Source of the DNA: Pusillimonas sp044464525
GTDB lineage: Bacteria; Pseudomonadota; Gammaproteobacteria; Burkholderiales; Burkholderiaceae_B
Length of the DNA stretch: 64,000 nt
NCBI RefSeq assembly: GCF_044464525.1
Contig: NZ_JBIQLE010000003.1
Span: forward strand, 1-64,000
Reading direction: 5' to 3'
Part shown: positions 1 through 8,749 of the stretch, piece after piece
How the letters are laid out: every line of letters begins with the position of its first letter
How positions within the stretch are numbered: the stretch's first letter is position 1
Notes under the pieces: generated by a model
Seen by the model: the letters and a program-made list of their open reading frames with translations, nothing else
The model's database searches: none
Told to the model about the DNA's origin: nothing
Position numbers and translations under genes: made by a program

Positions 1-125
1 TAGCACGTTCCGAAGAAGCTGCGCGGGAAAACCCTTGCATGGAAGTTGGAAAGCGCTCCGTAAACACTTCGAACAAGAGGCTTCCAACACATTGGCTACA
101 CCATGGCGCGCCGCGCTTTGAGCGC

Positions 126-1946
126 CTAGGGTTGGCCGGTGTGCAACAGCACCTTGTTGCGCTCGACGTAATCCCGCCACATGGCTTCAAGCCGCTGGAC
201 GACGTCGGGATGGCTGGCGGCAAGGTCCACGGTTTCCCCCCGATCGGTGTCCATGTTGAACAAGTTCCAGGGGATGTCCTCGAAACCTTGCTCTACAGTG
301 TTGGCGCCCACCGGCTGCCGGCTGAGCTTCCAGGGACCGTCCCGCACATAGGCGGCAATGCCCAGAGCCTCGCCTATCATGCCATGAGGACGCAAGGCAG
401 GCTGCGGCGAAGGCTCTTGCAAGGCCGCCCACTGCGATACCCCTTCTATATCTATGATGTCTCTGCCTTGATAAACGCCTTCGGGAACGGGAATGCCCGC
501 CGCGTGCAACAGGGTGGGCAGCACATCGGTGATGTGCACGGGTATCGTCAGCGGAACACCGGCGTTGGAGGCATCGGGCAGCTTGATGATGGCCGGAGTA
601 CTGTTGGAACCTTCCGCCCCCGCCCGGCCCTTCCACATGCGAAATGGCGTGGAGCCGACCTCGGCCCACCGCGCGCCATAGACCGCCGCCGAGCCGGGCT
701 TGCCGAGGTTTTGATAGGAGTTATCCAGGTTGGGCCCTTCCGGCGCCTCGCGGCCATCGTCGGGGCCGTTGTCGGACAGCAGCAGGATCACCGTGTTCTC
801 GTACTGGCCCGTGTCCTTCAAGTGCCGGACCACCCTGCCTATCTGGCGATCCATATTGGTAAGCATGGCCGCATAGATTTCCATGACCCGGGCCTGGTAG
901 GCTTTTTCATCGGCGGCGAGCTGGTCCCAGCGCTTTTCGCCCAGGTTGGGGTCGGGTGGATCGGGGCTTTCATATACCGCAAAATCGGGCGCGATCAGGC
1001 CAAGAGCCTTCAGGCGCTGGATGCGCCTTTCGCGTATGACCTGATAGCCGTCATCGTAATGTCCCGCGTAAGCGGCGATGTCCTCTTGCGGAGCCTGCAA
1101 GGGAAAATGGCCTGCGGTATACGATAAATAAGCGAAAAACGGCTTGCGCTTTTCCGTATTTTCGTCCGCCTTCAGATAGCCCAGCAGTTTGTCGGTGAAG
1201 AAAACCGAAGAATAATAATCTTGCGGAAGGTCATTGGCGCGCAGCAGTTTACCGTTCTCGCCGTATGTGACCAAATCGTAGCGATTTGGCTTGCCGGGCG
1301 TCGGAGCAAAATGAGAGCCGCCAAAATCCAGCAACATGAAAGACTGCTCAAAGCCGCGGGCGTCGGGAAAGGAAGCCGGGCGCGGCTGCAAAGGATTGAG
1401 CTGGCCCGGGCGGGGGCGGGTGACTTCTTGCGCCAGATGCCATTTTCCGGACATCATGGTGCGATAGCCGCTGTCGCGAAACAGCTCGGGCATCGACAAC
1501 GCGCCATCGCTGAGATAACCCCGATATTCGTCCGGCAGGTTGTCGAACCCGTACTGTGTGCCGAACGGCGCGAAATCCTGCACGATAAGCGCGGCGACAA
1601 CCTCGGGATTGATCCCCACACCGACGCGATGATGGTCCGCCCCCGATATCAGCATGGCTCTAGAAGGCGCGCAGACGGCCCCGGAATAAAAGCTGCCAAG
1701 CAGCCGTCCGTCGCGAGCCAGTTCATCTATATGGGGAGTGCGGATTTCAGAACCAAAAGCGCCGATATCCGAATAACCGACGTCGTCGATCACAATCATC
1801 AGGATATTGGGACGCGTATCAAGAGCCGTGTCGGAACCGCCGCCCGAGCCGCAGGCGCCAAGGGCCAACAGGAGGGCGAGACACATTGGGATACTGCTGA
1901 AGGGGGTGCATACGAGCCGACCCGCCTTGATCACCGTGTTCCACAT
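126..1946 (-). CDS. Arylsulfatase, lipoprotein
   Basis: 606 aa. A type I sulfatase, expected to hydrolyse sulfate esters outside the cytoplasm. The N-terminus has a hydrophobic stretch ending in a lipobox (LGAC, lipidated Cys near residue 32) followed by a Gly/Ser linker, so it is probably a membrane-anchored lipoprotein. The metal-binding start of the fold (NILMIVIDDVGYSD, about 47-60) is followed by the sulfatase signature CAPSR, whose Cys92 would become formylglycine; HHRVG comes soon after. Length is usual for large bacterial arylsulfatases. AAGGAGG lies about 6 nt before the ATG. No formylglycine-generating enzyme gene is visible here. Substrate cannot be told from sequence alone. Confidence 0.93.
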   Translation of the reverse strand: MWNTVIKAGRLVCTPFSSIPMCLALLLALGACGSGGGSDTALDTRPNILMIVIDDVGYSDIGAFGSEIRTPHIDELARDGRLLGSFYSGAVCAPSRAMLISGADHHRVGVGINPEVVAALIVQDFAPFGTQYGFDNLPDEYRGYLSDGALSMPELFRDSGYRTMMSGKWHLAQEVTRPRPGQLNPLQPRPASFPDARGFEQSFMLLDFGGSHFAPTPGKPNRYDLVTYGENGKLLRANDLPQDYYSSVFFTDKLLGYLKADENTEKRKPFFAYLSYTAGHFPLQAPQEDIAAYAGHYDDGYQVIRERRIQRLKALGLIAPDFAVYESPDPPDPNLGEKRWDQLAADEKAYQARVMEIYAAMLTNMDRQIGRVVRHLKDTGQYENTVILLLSDNGPDDGREAPEGPNLDNSYQNLGKPGSAAVYGARWAEVGSTPFRMWKGRAGAEGSNSTPAIIKLPDASNAGVPLTIPVHITDVLPTLLHAAGIPVPEGVYQGRDIIDIEGVSQWAALQEPSPQPALRPHGMIGEALGIAAYVRDGPWKLSRQPVGANTVEQGFEDIPWNLFNMDTDRGETVDLAASHPDVVQRLEAMWRDYVERNKVLLHTGQP

Positions 1947-2200
1947 GGTACGCCTCCTTAATGAGGTGTAATGAGCGAGGTGTAGGGAGTGCTACGTGAG
2001 AATTGACGTATTGGATTGTAGCGTTATAAAACTTTTATTAACATCTTTATCTGTACGCTACGCGTCACGCCCGCATGCCCACCAAAATCCGCATCGCATA
2101 TGGACACGGCAATCGAGCCCTTTCCCACCTGGCCCTGCTTCGGCATTGCCGGTTTCGAGCCGGCCTGCGTACGCGGTGTTCGGCGGCGATGGCGTATAGT

Positions 2201-2219
2201 ATAAGAATCCGATTCTTAT
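2201..2219. promoter_or_regulatory. Perfect palindrome in the moaC promoter region
   Basis: ATAAGAATC-C-GATTCTTAT, two perfect 9-bp arms, ends 18 bp before the moaC ATG and just after a TATAGT-like -10. The position fits an operator of the molybdopterin operon. The rest of the 290-bp gap (1947-2237) holds no gene I can support. Confidence 0.5.
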
Positions 2220-2237
2220 TGTCTTATCCTTATTGAC

Positions 2238-2735
2238 ATGAGCCATAACCCGTCGGCCGAGCCTGCGCTCAGCCACCTCGACGAAAGCGGGCAGATCCGC
2301 ATGGTCGACGTCAGCAGCAAAGCCTCAACCCAGCGCAGCGCCACGGCTCAATGCCGTGTTCGAATGAGCCCCGAGGCCTATCGCCTGCTTACGGCGCGCG
2401 ACAACAGCAAAGGAGAAGTCCTCAACACGGCACGCGTGGCCGGCGTCCTGGCCGCCAAGCGCTGCGCTGAACTTATTCCTTTATGCCACAGCCTGCCGCT
2501 CAGCTTCGCTGGGGTAGAGTTCTTCCCCGAAGACGAACACCATGCCGTCACGGTCCGGGCCACCTGCCGCACCGACTACAAAACCGGAGTCGAAATGGAG
2601 GCCATGACCGCGTGCAGCGTGGCGGCGCTAACCATCTACGATATGTGCAAGGCCGCCGACAAGGGCATCGTCATCGAGGATGTCCGGCTCAAACATAAAT
2701 CCGGAGGTAAAAGCGGTGAGTGGCATAGCGATTAA
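2238..2735 (+). CDS. moaC: Cyclic pyranopterin monophosphate synthase MoaC
   Basis: 165 aa. With MoaA it converts GTP to cyclic pyranopterin monophosphate, the first step of molybdenum cofactor synthesis. Family motifs are in order: AAKR (Lys74), LCHS, GVEMEAMTA and IYDMCKAADK (Asp135 and Lys138 match the catalytic pair of E. coli MoaC). The C-terminus KSGGKSGEW is typical. It is the first gene of moaC-moaD-moaE-moaB-moeA, all on the same strand with short gaps or overlaps. MoaA, its partner enzyme, is encoded 3 kb away on the opposite strand. Confidence 0.97.
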   Translation: MSHNPSAEPALSHLDESGQIRMVDVSSKASTQRSATAQCRVRMSPEAYRLLTARDNSKGEVLNTARVAGVLAAKRCAELIPLCHSLPLSFAGVEFFPEDEHHAVTVRATCRTDYKTGVEMEAMTACSVAALTIYDMCKAADKGIVIEDVRLKHKSGGKSGEWHSD

Positions 2736-2967
2736 CGTTCTATATTTCGCGCAGATAGCCGAGCTGACCCAAACGCGCCAGGAATCCTGGGAAATCGAAG
2801 GCCCCATCAGCGGTACTGATTGGTTGAGCCGGCTCGAGCAACGCTATCCGCAGCTTGCGCCAACGCGGCGGCTGAAGCTGGCCGTCAACCAATTTCACGC
2901 GCGGCCCGACGTCATTATCCAGCCGGGCGACGAAGTGGCCGTGTTCGAGCCGGTAACTGGAGGCTAG
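2716..2967 (+). CDS. moaD: Molybdopterin synthase sulfur carrier subunit MoaD
   Basis: 83 aa from a GTG start, chosen because GGAGG lies about 10 nt upstream and the protein then has normal MoaD length; an in-frame ATG at 2680 would add 12 unlikely residues. Ubiquitin-like fold ending in the diagnostic Gly-Gly (EPVTGG), which carries the thiocarboxylate that MoaE transfers to the pyranopterin. The start overlaps the end of moaC by 20 nt and moaE begins two bases after its stop, which implies translational coupling. Confidence 0.94.
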   Translation: MSGIAINVLYFAQIAELTQTRQESWEIEGPISGTDWLSRLEQRYPQLAPTRRLKLAVNQFHARPDVIIQPGDEVAVFEPVTGG

Positions 2968-2969
2968 CC

Positions 2970-3428
2970 ATGGTCGTTGTGCAACCCCAGGATTTCGACT
3001 CTGCCGCCTTGGTGGCCGGGCTTCGCGAGCGCACGGCGGGCGAGGCCGGCGCACTGGTCACCTTTACGGGCTATGTGCGCGACTATGCCCCTGGCAAAGC
3101 CACAAAAAGCCTATACCTCGAGCACTACCCGGGCATGTGCGAACGCGAGCTTGAAGAAATCCGCGAGACAGCCCTGTCACGCTGGGACGTTACCGAAATA
3201 GTCGTCGTACATCGCCATGGCGAGCTTCACTTGAAAGACCAGATTGTCTTCGTGGCTGTGGCCGGCGCCCATCGGGGCCAGGCCTTTCTGGCCTGCGAAT
3301 ACGTCATAGATGCGCTCAAGACCCGTGCCCCGTTCTGGAAACGTGAAACCCTTGCCGACGGCGAGCGCTTCTGGGTGCAGCAAGACAATGCCGACGCCAA
3401 AAAAACCGAGCAATGGAATCAACCATAA
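2970..3428 (+). CDS. moaE: Molybdopterin synthase catalytic subunit MoaE
   Basis: 152 aa. Forms a heterotetramer with MoaD and inserts the dithiolene sulfurs into cyclic pyranopterin monophosphate. Visible family blocks: GALVTFTGYVRD near residue 30, LYLEHYPGM, VVVHRHGEL, VFVAVAGAHR and the catalytic lysine segment LKTRAPFWKRE. The ATG follows GGAGG overlapping the 3' end of moaD. The C-terminal tail after GERFW is short and charged, as usual. Confidence 0.96.
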   Translation: MVVVQPQDFDSAALVAGLRERTAGEAGALVTFTGYVRDYAPGKATKSLYLEHYPGMCERELEEIRETALSRWDVTEIVVVHRHGELHLKDQIVFVAVAGAHRGQAFLACEYVIDALKTRAPFWKRETLADGERFWVQQDNADAKKTEQWNQP

Positions 3429-3438
3429 CGAGACAACA

Positions 3439-3978
3439 ATGAGCAAAGCCGATCCGAATTCCCCCCTTCTGGCGCTGAATTGCGCTGTGCTGACCATCTC
3501 TGATTCGCGTACTGCAGAAACCGACACTTCCGGTGATTATCTGGCTGAAAGCCTTGCCTCGGCCGGACATCGCTGCATACGGCGCGGCTTATCCTCAGGC
3601 AACAAATACGAACTGCGCAAGATTCTCAGCGACTGGATCGCCGACCCTGAAATCCAGGTCGTCATCACCAACGGCGGCACGGGCTTCTCGCACCAGAAAG
3701 CCACCGGCGAGGCGATCACCCCGCTGCTCGACACCACCTTGGCCGGTTTCGGCGAGCTTTTCCGGCATCTTTCCTACCTTGAAATCGGCACGTCTTCCTT
3801 GCAATCCGACGCCTTCGCCGGCGTAGCCAACAACACCCTCATTTTCTGTGTGCCCGGCTCTACCAACGCGTGCAAGACCGCGTGGAAGGGAATTATCCAG
3901 GAACAGCTCGACAGCACGCATCGACCGTGCAACTTCGCCACACATTACGCAAATATTGCCGATACGCTTCCTTTTTGA
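3439..3978 (+). CDS. moaB: MoaB/MogA-type molybdopterin adenylyltransferase
   Basis: 179 aa. Adenylylates molybdopterin before metal insertion by MoeA. The MPT-binding fold is clear: CAVLTISDSRT near the N-terminus, VVITNGGTGFSH in the middle and IFCVPGSTNACKTAW near the end. The start is the ATG ten bases after moaE. Position between moaE and moeA agrees with the assignment; MoaB and MogA names are used loosely for this family. Confidence 0.93.
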   Translation: MSKADPNSPLLALNCAVLTISDSRTAETDTSGDYLAESLASAGHRCIRRGLSSGNKYELRKILSDWIADPEIQVVITNGGTGFSHQKATGEAITPLLDTTLAGFGELFRHLSYLEIGTSSLQSDAFAGVANNTLIFCVPGSTNACKTAWKGIIQEQLDSTHRPCNFATHYANIADTLPF

Positions 3979-3983
3979 ACGAT

Positions 3984-5189
3984 ATGCTAGATTTTGACGT
4001 CGCCCAGGCCCAGCTCCTCGAAGCCGGCAAACCCCTCGAGCACATTGATGATGTTCCTTTGCACAAGGCGCAAGGCCGCATACTGGCGCGTACCCTGAAG
4101 GCCGATTTGGACATGCCTCCGGCGGACAACAGCGCCATGGACGGCTATGCGATTCGGTTTGCCGACTACCAACCTGGACGCGGCTTGCCGGTGCAGCAAA
4201 GATGCTTCGCGGGCGAACAGCCACAGCCACTGCTATCCGGCCAATGCATTCGCCTGTTTACCGGCAGTGTCATTCCGGAAGGCGCCGACACGGTGATCAT
4301 GCAAGAAGATTGCACTGAAACCGACAACGTTTTAACCATCAATGAACTGCCGGCGCTGGGTAAAAATATTCGCAAGCGCGGTGAAGACATCCGCCAGGGC
4401 AGCGTACTGCTTTCGGCGGGCGACCATATCGGCGCTGCTCAGGTCGCCCTGCTGGCCACCCAGGGCCATGCGCAGGCGCCTGTCTTCCAACGCCTTAAGG
4501 TCGGTGTCCTGACCACCGGCGATGAACTGATCGAGCCCGGCAAACCCTTGCAGGCAGCGCAAATCTACAACTCCAACGGCCCCATGCTTGCGGCCCTCAT
4601 CGAAGGCCTGGGCGCCGAAGCGACCCATGTCCTGCATGCGCCGGACACGCTTGAAGCCACCCAGCAGGCCTTAAGCAAGCTGATCGCCGACTGCGACCTC
4701 ATCATTAGCGTAGGAGGCGTCTCGGTCGGTGAAAAAGACCTGATCAAGCCCGCCATTGAAAAGGCGGGCGGCACGCTTGATCTGTGGCGCGTCAGAATGA
4801 AGCCAGGCAAGCCGGTCGCACTCGCTCATGCGCAGGGCAAGCCCATCGTCTGCCTCCCGGGGAACCCGGTGTCGGCCTTTGCCGTGTTCGCCTTGCTGGT
4901 CTCTCCGGTGGTACGCCGGATGCAAGGCCGCGAACAATGCTTGCCGCCCGTCGAATATGCCAGGCTGGACTCCCAAGCGCCCTTCAATGACATTCGCGAC
5001 GAATTCATTCGCGTCCGGGCCGACCGAAACAGCAACGGCGACACCCGACTAAGCGTGTTCGACCGACAGGGCTCGGGCGTGGTCAGCTCTTTGCCGTGGT
5101 CCGACGGACTGGCGCGCATTCCGGCCGGCAAGCAATTTGGCGCCGGCGACCTGGTACCCTTTTATAGCTGGGCCCACTGGCTGGCTTAA
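3984..5189 (+). CDS. moeA: Molybdopterin molybdenumtransferase MoeA
   Basis: 401 aa. Inserts molybdate into adenylylated molybdopterin. Motifs in order: PPADNSAMDGYA in the N-terminal domain, LFTGSVIPEGADTVIMQE, KRGEDI, VLTTGDEL, QIYNSNGPML, LIISVGGVSVGEKD and the MPT-site segment KPGKPVALA with LPGNPVSAF. ATG six bases after moaB. The last four bases overlap the convergent mobA gene, leaving no room for a separate terminator between the operons. Confidence 0.96.
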   Translation: MLDFDVAQAQLLEAGKPLEHIDDVPLHKAQGRILARTLKADLDMPPADNSAMDGYAIRFADYQPGRGLPVQQRCFAGEQPQPLLSGQCIRLFTGSVIPEGADTVIMQEDCTETDNVLTINELPALGKNIRKRGEDIRQGSVLLSAGDHIGAAQVALLATQGHAQAPVFQRLKVGVLTTGDELIEPGKPLQAAQIYNSNGPMLAALIEGLGAEATHVLHAPDTLEATQQALSKLIADCDLIISVGGVSVGEKDLIKPAIEKAGGTLDLWRVRMKPGKPVALAHAQGKPIVCLPGNPVSAFAVFALLVSPVVRRMQGREQCLPPVEYARLDSQAPFNDIRDEFIRVRADRNSNGDTRLSVFDRQGSGVVSSLPWSDGLARIPAGKQFGAGDLVPFYSWAHWLA

Positions 5190-5809
5190 GCCTTTCCATC
5201 GACTGCGGGCTTGCCGCCCGCCGCCTGCCAATCGGCGGGCGTATTGATGTTGCTGAACAGCGCAGCGTCGTCGCCGAAATCCACCGGCACAGCGCCATGG
5301 CGTTCATGCCAGTCGAGCACTTTGCGTCCGCCGCGCAGCAAATAGGCTCGCAGGTCTTCTGATAGTTCCCGGCTTGCCAACATGCAGAGCGGATGCGCAC
5401 GCCCCCCCGCGAAGGCGTAAGCCAGCGGTGCGCCGCCGGCCACCGCCTGGGCAAGCCGCTGTGGAAGGTCGGAAGGGGGCCGTGGAACGTCCACCGGTGA
5501 CACCAACAGCCAGCGCCGACGAGAGACGGCCATGACGCTGGCCACCCCGGCCAAAGGGCCGGCGTCGCCGCCGAAGATGGGGTCATCGGGAATGCAGCGC
5601 CCGTACCGGCCATAGATATCCGGACTGCGATTGGCGCTGACGTAGACTGTGCTGACGACAGGCTCCAAAAACCTTGCCGCCCGCTGTACCAGCAAAGCGC
5701 CATCAAGTTCGAGCAGCCCCTTGTCAACTTCTGGGCCGCTTTCGGCGCGCATACGCCGCGACCGGCCGCCCGCCAATATCAATCCGTCGATATCTTCACG
5801 CTTAATCAT
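5186..5809 (-). CDS. mobA: Molybdenum cofactor guanylyltransferase MobA
   Basis: 207 aa. Attaches GMP to Mo-molybdopterin to give the bis-MGD cofactor needed by formate dehydrogenase. The nucleotidyltransferase P-loop-like LILAGGRSRRM is at residues 10-20, followed by D-K-G-L, FGGDAGPLAG, SPVDVPRPP and a C-terminal FSNINTPADW, all typical of MobA. Last gene of the regulator-moaA-mobA unit, 31 bp after moaA. It ends inside the end of moeA. Confidence 0.95.
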   Translation of the reverse strand: MIKREDIDGLILAGGRSRRMRAESGPEVDKGLLELDGALLVQRAARFLEPVVSTVYVSANRSPDIYGRYGRCIPDDPIFGGDAGPLAGVASVMAVSRRRWLLVSPVDVPRPPSDLPQRLAQAVAGGAPLAYAFAGGRAHPLCMLASRELSEDLRAYLLRGGRKVLDWHERHGAVPVDFGDDAALFSNINTPADWQAAGGKPAVDGKA

Positions 5810-5840
5810 AGGCAGGCCGTAGTAAGCGCTTGGGTTGGCG

Positions 5841-6959
5841 TCATCCGCCGATGTAGCTCATCTCGACCTTCTCGCGACGTTTCAGGGCGCCATGATCGGT
5901 TTCTTGACCGCGCAGTTCGGAGTAATGGTCGTCACGGCCATGCCAGATGGCGGCCAGCCGGTTACGGATGCGCTCGTCATCGGCCCCGCCGCGCAGCAAA
6001 GAGCGAAGGTCATGGCCGGCGTCGGCAAACAGGCACAGAAAAATGCGCCCTTCGGGAGACAGCCGCGCCCGGCTGCAATCGCCGCAAAACGGACGAGAAA
6101 CGCTGGTGATGACACCGATTTCCCCGCCGCCGTCGGCATAGCGCCAACGCGCGGCCACTTCGCCGCGATAATGTGCGTCGACGGGCTCGAGCGGGTATTC
6201 GCGGTTGATGTGATCCAGGATTTGCTTGCCGGTAAGCACCTCGTCGAGATTCCAGCCATTAGTGGAACCGACGTCCATGTACTCGATGAAACGCAAGATA
6301 TGGCCGGAATTGCGAAATTGCCGGGCCATGGGCAATATTTGCCCATCGTTAAGGCCCTTGCGCACCACCATATTGACCTTGACCGGAGCCAGCCCTACCC
6401 GGGCAGCCTCTTCGATACCCTCGAGCACAGTGGCCACGCTGACTTTGCTGTCGCTCATGCGCTCGAACATGGCGTCGTCCAGGGCATCAAGGCTGACGGT
6501 AACGCGCTCAAGGCCGGCATCTTTCAGTGCCTGGGCTTTTTTAGCCAGCAAGGTGCCATTGGTGGTAAGCGTAAGATCAACCGGTTCGCCCTCGGGCGTA
6601 CGCAACCGGGCCAGCAGAGCGACGAGGTTTTCAAGGTGCTTGCGCAGCAGGGGCTCGCCGCCGGTAAGGCGTATCTTGCGTACCCCCAGACCCACCGCAA
6701 TGCCGGCCACACGCGCAATTTCTTCGAAGCTAAGCAACGACGCGTGGGGCATGAATTCGTAGTCGCTGCCAAAGACTTCGCGCGGCATGCAGTAAGTACA
6801 TCGAAAATTGCATCGGTCGGTGACCGAGATGCGAAGATCTTGCAGCGGCCGCCGGCGCAAGTCGAGCAGCGCCCCTCCTTTGAAAGGAGCATCGTTCGAC
6901 TCAAGCGGATGACCCGAAGGTTCCGGGTTCAGATAAATTACTTTGCTCACGGTGTTCAT
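5841..6959 (-). CDS. moaA: GTP 3',8-cyclase MoaA
   Basis: 372 aa radical SAM enzyme that starts molybdenum cofactor synthesis from GTP. The N-terminal cluster motif is C50-x3-C54-x2-C57 in DRCNFRCTYC; TGGEP follows at about 99. The C-terminal second cluster motif FCGDCSRARLSPEGRIFLC (C-x2-C-x13-C) binds the substrate-side Fe-S cluster, and the chain ends in the family's Gly-Gly. It carries a longer N-terminal leader than E. coli MoaA. It lies 15 bp after the regulator gene on the same strand, so the two are probably co-transcribed. Confidence 0.97.
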   Translation of the reverse strand: MNTVSKVIYLNPEPSGHPLESNDAPFKGGALLDLRRRPLQDLRISVTDRCNFRCTYCMPREVFGSDYEFMPHASLLSFEEIARVAGIAVGLGVRKIRLTGGEPLLRKHLENLVALLARLRTPEGEPVDLTLTTNGTLLAKKAQALKDAGLERVTVSLDALDDAMFERMSDSKVSVATVLEGIEEAARVGLAPVKVNMVVRKGLNDGQILPMARQFRNSGHILRFIEYMDVGSTNGWNLDEVLTGKQILDHINREYPLEPVDAHYRGEVAARWRYADGGGEIGVITSVSRPFCGDCSRARLSPEGRIFLCLFADAGHDLRSLLRGGADDERIRNRLAAIWHGRDDHYSELRGQETDHGALKRREKVEMSYIGG

Positions 6960-6974
6960 GGTAATCGTTTTTGC

Positions 6975-8084
6975 TTAGACACGGGAGGCCGCGCGGCTCA
7001 ATGCCGGGCCAAACGCCTGCTGCAAGCTGAATACCTTGCCGATATCGGCGGCATCGTAGCCGACAAGCTGGCCCACATAGTCGTGATACGGCTTGCTGCC
7101 CAGCAGGCCCAGCAGCTGCTGCATAAGCGTGCTGTCGAGGGAATCGCGTTGTACAGCAAAGAAGTAGCGCTCTTTAGCCAAGGGTATGAAATCGAGCCCG
7201 CATCGCCAGGCGGCCGTCTCGACGCCTATGCCGACATCGGCCATGCCGCTGGCGATATGGGCGGCAATGGCCATATGGGTGAACTCGCTGCTGTCAAAGC
7301 CCTGGATGCGCCGGGTGTCTATGCCCAGACGCTCGAGCATCAACCCGACCAGCAAACGGGTGCTGGAGCCCACCTGCCTATTGACGAAACGGACGCCCGG
7401 TTTGACCAGATCGGCCACCGTGTGCACCTGTTTGGGGTTGCCGGGCTGAACGAACATGCCCGTTTCACGCTGAGACAGATAGATGAGGCAATGCTTGTCA
7501 TCGTCGAGCCAATCACTGTAATGGCGCAAGATGGGCTGCTCAAATTCGCCCGCCGGCACCTGAAACCCCGCCAGATCGCACTCGCCCCGATTAAGAGAGG
7601 CCAAGGCTTCAAGCGCCGTGCGATAGCGCAGCTCGATCGGAGAAAGCTCTTGGTCGTTGGCCATCTGCATCAAGCCCTCGACCGCAAAGCCATGGCTGGC
7701 GTGCAGACGAAGGCGGGGCCGGCTTTCCGGGTATAGACCCTCGAGTTCTTCTTGAAGCTCGGACGCCATGCTTTCAAGCATGGGCGTGAGACGGGCATCC
7801 ATACGGCGATTGGCCCACAGAAGATGGCGAGCGAAATCGGTGAGCTTGCTGCCCTGGCGGCGGCTGGTTTCAAGCAAAGGCATGCCGAACTCTTTCTCGG
7901 CATTGCGCAGCAACCCCCAGGCATGCCGGTATGAAATCTGGCAAGAGCGGCAGGCGCCGGCGATGTGGCCGACGGCATCGATGGCGGCCAGCAGCCGCAG
8001 AATTTCCCCAAGGGCAAAAACCGCCCCGCTGGGCTTTTCGAGCACCCACTCTGAATTAAGGCGAGCCTGGAACTTATATGTCAT
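6975..8084 (-). CDS. ModE-type winged-helix regulator with PBP-like ligand domain
   Basis: 369 aa. The first about 100 residues resemble the ModE/LysR-type winged helix (AIDAVGHIAGACRSCQISYRHAWGLLRN with LLETSRRQGSKLTDFA); the remainder resembles the PBP-like domain of one-component molybdate or metabolite regulators (ALASLNRGECDLAGFQVP and RFVNRQVGSSTRLLVGLML). No DNA-methyl or kinase motif is seen. It heads the moaA-mobA unit and faces the fds operon across a 167-bp promoter region with repeated TATATGT sites, so it is a good candidate regulator of formate dehydrogenase and of its own operon. Ligand unknown; molybdate or formate-related signals are both possible. Confidence 0.82.
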   Translation of the reverse strand: MTYKFQARLNSEWVLEKPSGAVFALGEILRLLAAIDAVGHIAGACRSCQISYRHAWGLLRNAEKEFGMPLLETSRRQGSKLTDFARHLLWANRRMDARLTPMLESMASELQEELEGLYPESRPRLRLHASHGFAVEGLMQMANDQELSPIELRYRTALEALASLNRGECDLAGFQVPAGEFEQPILRHYSDWLDDDKHCLIYLSQRETGMFVQPGNPKQVHTVADLVKPGVRFVNRQVGSSTRLLVGLMLERLGIDTRRIQGFDSSEFTHMAIAAHIASGMADVGIGVETAAWRCGLDFIPLAKERYFFAVQRDSLDSTLMQQLLGLLGSKPYHDYVGQLVGYDAADIGKVFSLQQAFGPALSRAASRV

Positions 8085-8193
8085 TCTTTGCCTATTGAAA
8101 GCGTGCTTTATACCTAGTAGATTAATATATGTACGCTACCGTTATTATGCATTTCTACTCATAATAAAGCACATGACCTTTATATGTCACGCT
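8075..8193. promoter_or_regulatory. Divergent promoter region with three TATATGT direct repeats
   Basis: TATATGTCA at 8075-8083 (touching the regulator's start codon), TATATGTAC at 8126-8134 and TATATGTCA at 8181-8189, spaced 51 and 55 bp, close to five helical turns. The last two continue as CGCT or ACGCT. An inverted pair GTGCTTTAT (8103-8111) and ATAAAGCAC (8164-8172) encloses the middle copy. These are likely operator sites of the divergent regulator; the assignment is inferred. Confidence 0.5.
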
Positions 8194-8251
8194 GGCCAAC
8201 CCAACCGGGCATCCGGCCGTGGCAATAGACCAAGCTTCGCCAAGGACCCCA

Positions 8252-8749
8252 ATGAACACGCCGTCGCACCAGGCCCCGCTTTCTGAAGACGCGGTGCTGC
8301 AATCTACCCAGCAGGCTCTGCACCGACATGCCGGGCAAAAGGGCAATTTATTGCCCATCTTGCACGACGTCCAGCACGCGCTGGGCCATATCCCCGAGTC
8401 TGCCGTGCCCGTCATCGCCAAAGCGCTGCAACTATCGCGGGCCGAAGTGCACGGCGTCATCAGCTTTTACCCCCATTTTCGGCAGACTCCACCTGCCGGC
8501 CTTGTGCTCGAAGTCTGTCGTGCCGAGTCCTGTCAGGCCATGGGCGGCGAGCAACTCGCCGCCCATGCCCAAGAAAAGCTGGGTTGCGGCTTTCATGGCA
8601 CCAGCGTCGACGGCCAGGTATCGCTCGAGCCCGTCTACTGCCTGGGCCTCTGTGCGCAGTCTCCCGCCGTCATGGTCAATGGCCGCCCCCACGCCCGCGT
8701 CACGCCCGCCAAGCTGGACCAGCTTCTTGGCGAAGGAGCCCGGCCATGA
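8252..8749 (+). CDS. fdsG: NAD-dependent formate dehydrogenase gamma subunit FdsG
   Basis: 165 aa. NuoE-like subunit carrying one [2Fe-2S] cluster: CRAESC near residue 90-95 and CLGLC near residue 130. The N-terminal half (LLPILHDVQHALGHIPESAVPVIAKAL, VHGVISFYPHF) matches NuoE. ATG 8252 is preferred over a GTG at 8219 because AAGGA lies five bases upstream. First gene of fdsGBACD, stop overlapping the fdsB start (ATGA). It shuttles electrons in the soluble molybdenum formate dehydrogenase that oxidises formate to CO2 and reduces NAD+. Confidence 0.95.
   Translation: MNTPSHQAPLSEDAVLQSTQQALHRHAGQKGNLLPILHDVQHALGHIPESAVPVIAKALQLSRAEVHGVISFYPHFRQTPPAGLVLEVCRAESCQAMGGEQLAAHAQEKLGCGFHGTSVDGQVSLEPVYCLGLCAQSPAVMVNGRPHARVTPAKLDQLLGEGARP

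Noticed and set aside
39..1127. A 362-codon frame on the plus strand at the window start
   Set aside because: Antisense to the arylsulfatase, which carries the CAPSR signature and a good ribosome site.
2201..2219. Fur box before moaC
   Set aside because: The palindrome lacks the GATAAT repeats of Fur sites, and the genes are not iron-regulated as a rule.
5835..7736. A 633-codon open frame on the plus strand
   Set aside because: It lies opposite moaA and the ModE-like regulator, which have clear family motifs; high GC content creates such long antisense frames.
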